DNA from: Candidatus Roizmanbacteria bacterium CG_4_9_14_0_8_um_filter_34_12
GTDB taxonomy: Bacteria > Patescibacteriota > Microgenomatia > UBA1406 > GWC2-37-13
Length of the DNA: 7,634 bases
NCBI GenBank assembly: GCA_002789465.1
Contig: PFTH01000012.1
Span: 1-7,634 of the forward strand
Direction: 5' to 3'
Part shown: positions 6,604-7,634 of the stretch, one piece after another
How positions within the stretch are numbered: position 1 is the stretch's first letter
Layout of the letters: every line of letters starts with the position of its first letter
The notes under the pieces: model-generated
Database searches by the model: none
What the model saw: the letters and a program-made list of their open reading frames with translations, nothing else
Told to the model about the DNA's origin: nothing
Position numbers and translations under genes: made by a program

Positions 6604-6627
6604 CCCCGCCTTAACCGGCGGGGTTTT
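6604..6627. terminator. bidirectional intrinsic terminator between groEL and ldh
   Basis: CCCCGCC (6604-6610), a 6-base loop and GGCGGGG (6617-6623) form a GC-rich stem followed by TTTT on the plus strand. On the minus strand the stem is followed by the T-rich complement of 6585-6603. It lies 29 bases after the groEL stop and about 40 bases after the ldh stop, so it can serve both convergent genes. It is a conspicuous GC island in an AT-rich region. Confidence 0.8.
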
Positions 6628-6663
6628 GGTTATTGAAACTCAAGCAAAAAAATAGAGAGAGTC

Positions 6664-7581
6664 TTATTTAATAAACTGTTTTAGAATGCTAGCAGATTGA
6701 TTTAATGCAGTTTTTTCTTGCTCTGAAAGGGGAATTTCCAAAATTTTTTCAACCCCATTTTTTCCGATTACGCAAGGAACGCTTAAAGCAATTTTCTGCT
6801 GTTGGTATTCGTTGTTTAGACTTAAGGAAACAGGAAAGACGCGCTTTGTATCACGGAGTATTGCGTCAACAATTTGATTAATTACCACTCCAATTGCGTA
6901 ATAAGTTGAACCTTTAGCTGTGATAATTGCTTTGGCTGCGTCTCGAGTTTTTTGATATGCTTGCTGGACTTTTTCCGGAGAAAAACCCGGCATTGTTATC
7001 AATGGTTGTCCGCCAATATCAGCACTGGATACTGCAGGAAAAGAACTATCCCCGTGTTCACCTAAAATATACGCATGAATATTTTTTGGATTAATCTGTA
7101 AAAACTCGGATAAATGAAAACGAAATCGGGCAGAATCAAGACTTGTGCCACTGCCAAATACTTTTCCTTTTGGTAATTTTAATATTTGCGCTGCATGATA
7201 GGTGAGAATATCAACCGGGTTTGCAACAATTAGTATCACGCTATTTGGGGTAAATTTGACAATTTCGGGTAAAATTGCATCCATTATTTCCAGATTTTTC
7301 GCAGTTAATTGAAGTCGTGTTTCCCCTGGTTGTTGAGCGATTCCCGCTGTATAAACAATCACATCGCAATCTGTTAAATCAGATGCAGTTTCCGCAACTG
7401 TGATCGTGGTGGTTCCCAAAAAGGAAAGGCTATGTTGAAATTCTAACTGTTCTCCTTTCATTCGATCAACGTTTCTATCATATAAAACTAAATTGCGCGC
7501 AGTATTTCGAAGAATCATAGCAAATGCCGCACTCATTCCCACTCGTCCTCCTCCAACAATAGCAACTTTATTATTTTTCAT
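6664..7581 (-). CDS. ldh: L-lactate dehydrogenase
   Basis: This gene encodes a 305-residue cytosolic enzyme that reduces pyruvate to L-lactate and regenerates NAD+. The Rossmann signature GGGRVG is at 10-15, with Asp35 for NAD. AQQPGETR supplies Gln83 and Arg89 (Gln102 and Arg109 in classical numbering; the Gln marks LDH rather than malate dehydrogenase). Asp149 and Arg152 lie in SLDSARFR, the catalytic His176 in GEHGDS, and Thr226 in KGSTYY. Arg154 and His169 match Arg173 and His188, the fructose-1,6-bisphosphate site of bacterial allosteric LDHs, so activation by that sugar phosphate is plausible. Length is typical. The gene is convergent with groEL and shares its terminator. The ATG at 7581 has no Shine-Dalgarno sequence. 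Confidence 0.96.
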   Translation of the reverse strand: MKNNKVAIVGGGRVGMSAAFAMILRNTARNLVLYDRNVDRMKGEQLEFQHSLSFLGTTTITVAETASDLTDCDVIVYTAGIAQQPGETRLQLTAKNLEIMDAILPEIVKFTPNSVILIVANPVDILTYHAAQILKLPKGKVFGSGTSLDSARFRFHLSEFLQINPKNIHAYILGEHGDSSFPAVSSADIGGQPLITMPGFSPEKVQQAYQKTRDAAKAIITAKGSTYYAIGVVINQIVDAILRDTKRVFPVSLSLNNEYQQQKIALSVPCVIGKNGVEKILEIPLSEQEKTALNQSASILKQFIK

Positions 7582-7604
7582 TTTAATATAAAATCAGAAA
7601 TTTA

Positions 7605-7610
7605 ATTATA
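7605..7610 (-). promoter_or_regulatory. possible -10 box of the ldh promoter
   Basis: A perfect TATAAT on the minus strand lies 23 bases before the ldh ATG and implies a leader of about 16 bases. No recognisable -35 box is found at the usual distance, and the surroundings are very AT-rich, so a chance match is possible. Confidence 0.35.
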
Positions 7611-7634
7611 AGAAATAATATATTACTTTATTTA

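Noticed and set aside
1..7634. Recoded TGA (Gly code of some CPR lineages), CRISPR array or transposase
   Set aside because: No gene needs TGA read-through and TGA properly ends the protease gene. No regularly spaced repeats and no transposase or integrase motifs were seen.

Overview
The window looks like a stretch of an AT-rich, small-genome bacterium. The Candidate Phyla Radiation (Patescibacteria, perhaps Microgenomates) is my best guess. It rests on compact AT-rich genes with almost no Shine-Dalgarno sequences, a reduced Lon-like ATPase without protease domain, a lone lactate dehydrogenase, and an ordinary groES-groEL pair. This placement is inference; no rRNA or ribosomal protein is present to fix it. 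The standard bacterial code fits: TGA ends the protease gene and no gene needs TGA read-through.

Layout. Positions 1-311 hold no intact gene, only a possible decayed coding remnant. Positions 312-3387 are a roughly 3.0-kb segment bounded by two diverged direct repeats of about 49 bp. It carries three plus-strand genes: a small protein with a HEPN-type R-x4-H motif (367-924), a seven-helix membrane protein with an extracytoplasmic trypsin-like domain (995-2767), and a basic 152-residue protein of unknown function (2764-3222) whose start codon overlaps the protease stop. Two of these genes use codons quite unlike groEL. The segment resembles an inserted accessory or defence-type cassette.

Positions 3386-6574 are the proteostasis block. 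A Lon-derived AAA+ ATPase without protease domain (minus strand) is divergent from groES and groEL (plus strand). A near-consensus sigma-70 promoter lies in the divergent gap, with a small palindrome over the expected transcription start. A strong hairpin separates groES from groEL. The block ends in a GC-rich terminator that also serves the convergent L-lactate dehydrogenase gene (6664-7581, minus).

How the genes work together: GroES and GroEL form the folding chamber, and the Lon-like ATPase next to them may be a remodelling or unfolding partner rather than a protease. Lactate dehydrogenase fits a fermentative lifestyle that regenerates NAD+. The 5' cassette is the most likely place for an undescribed system: a putative HEPN ribonuclease beside a membrane-anchored serine protease and a translationally coupled basic partner.
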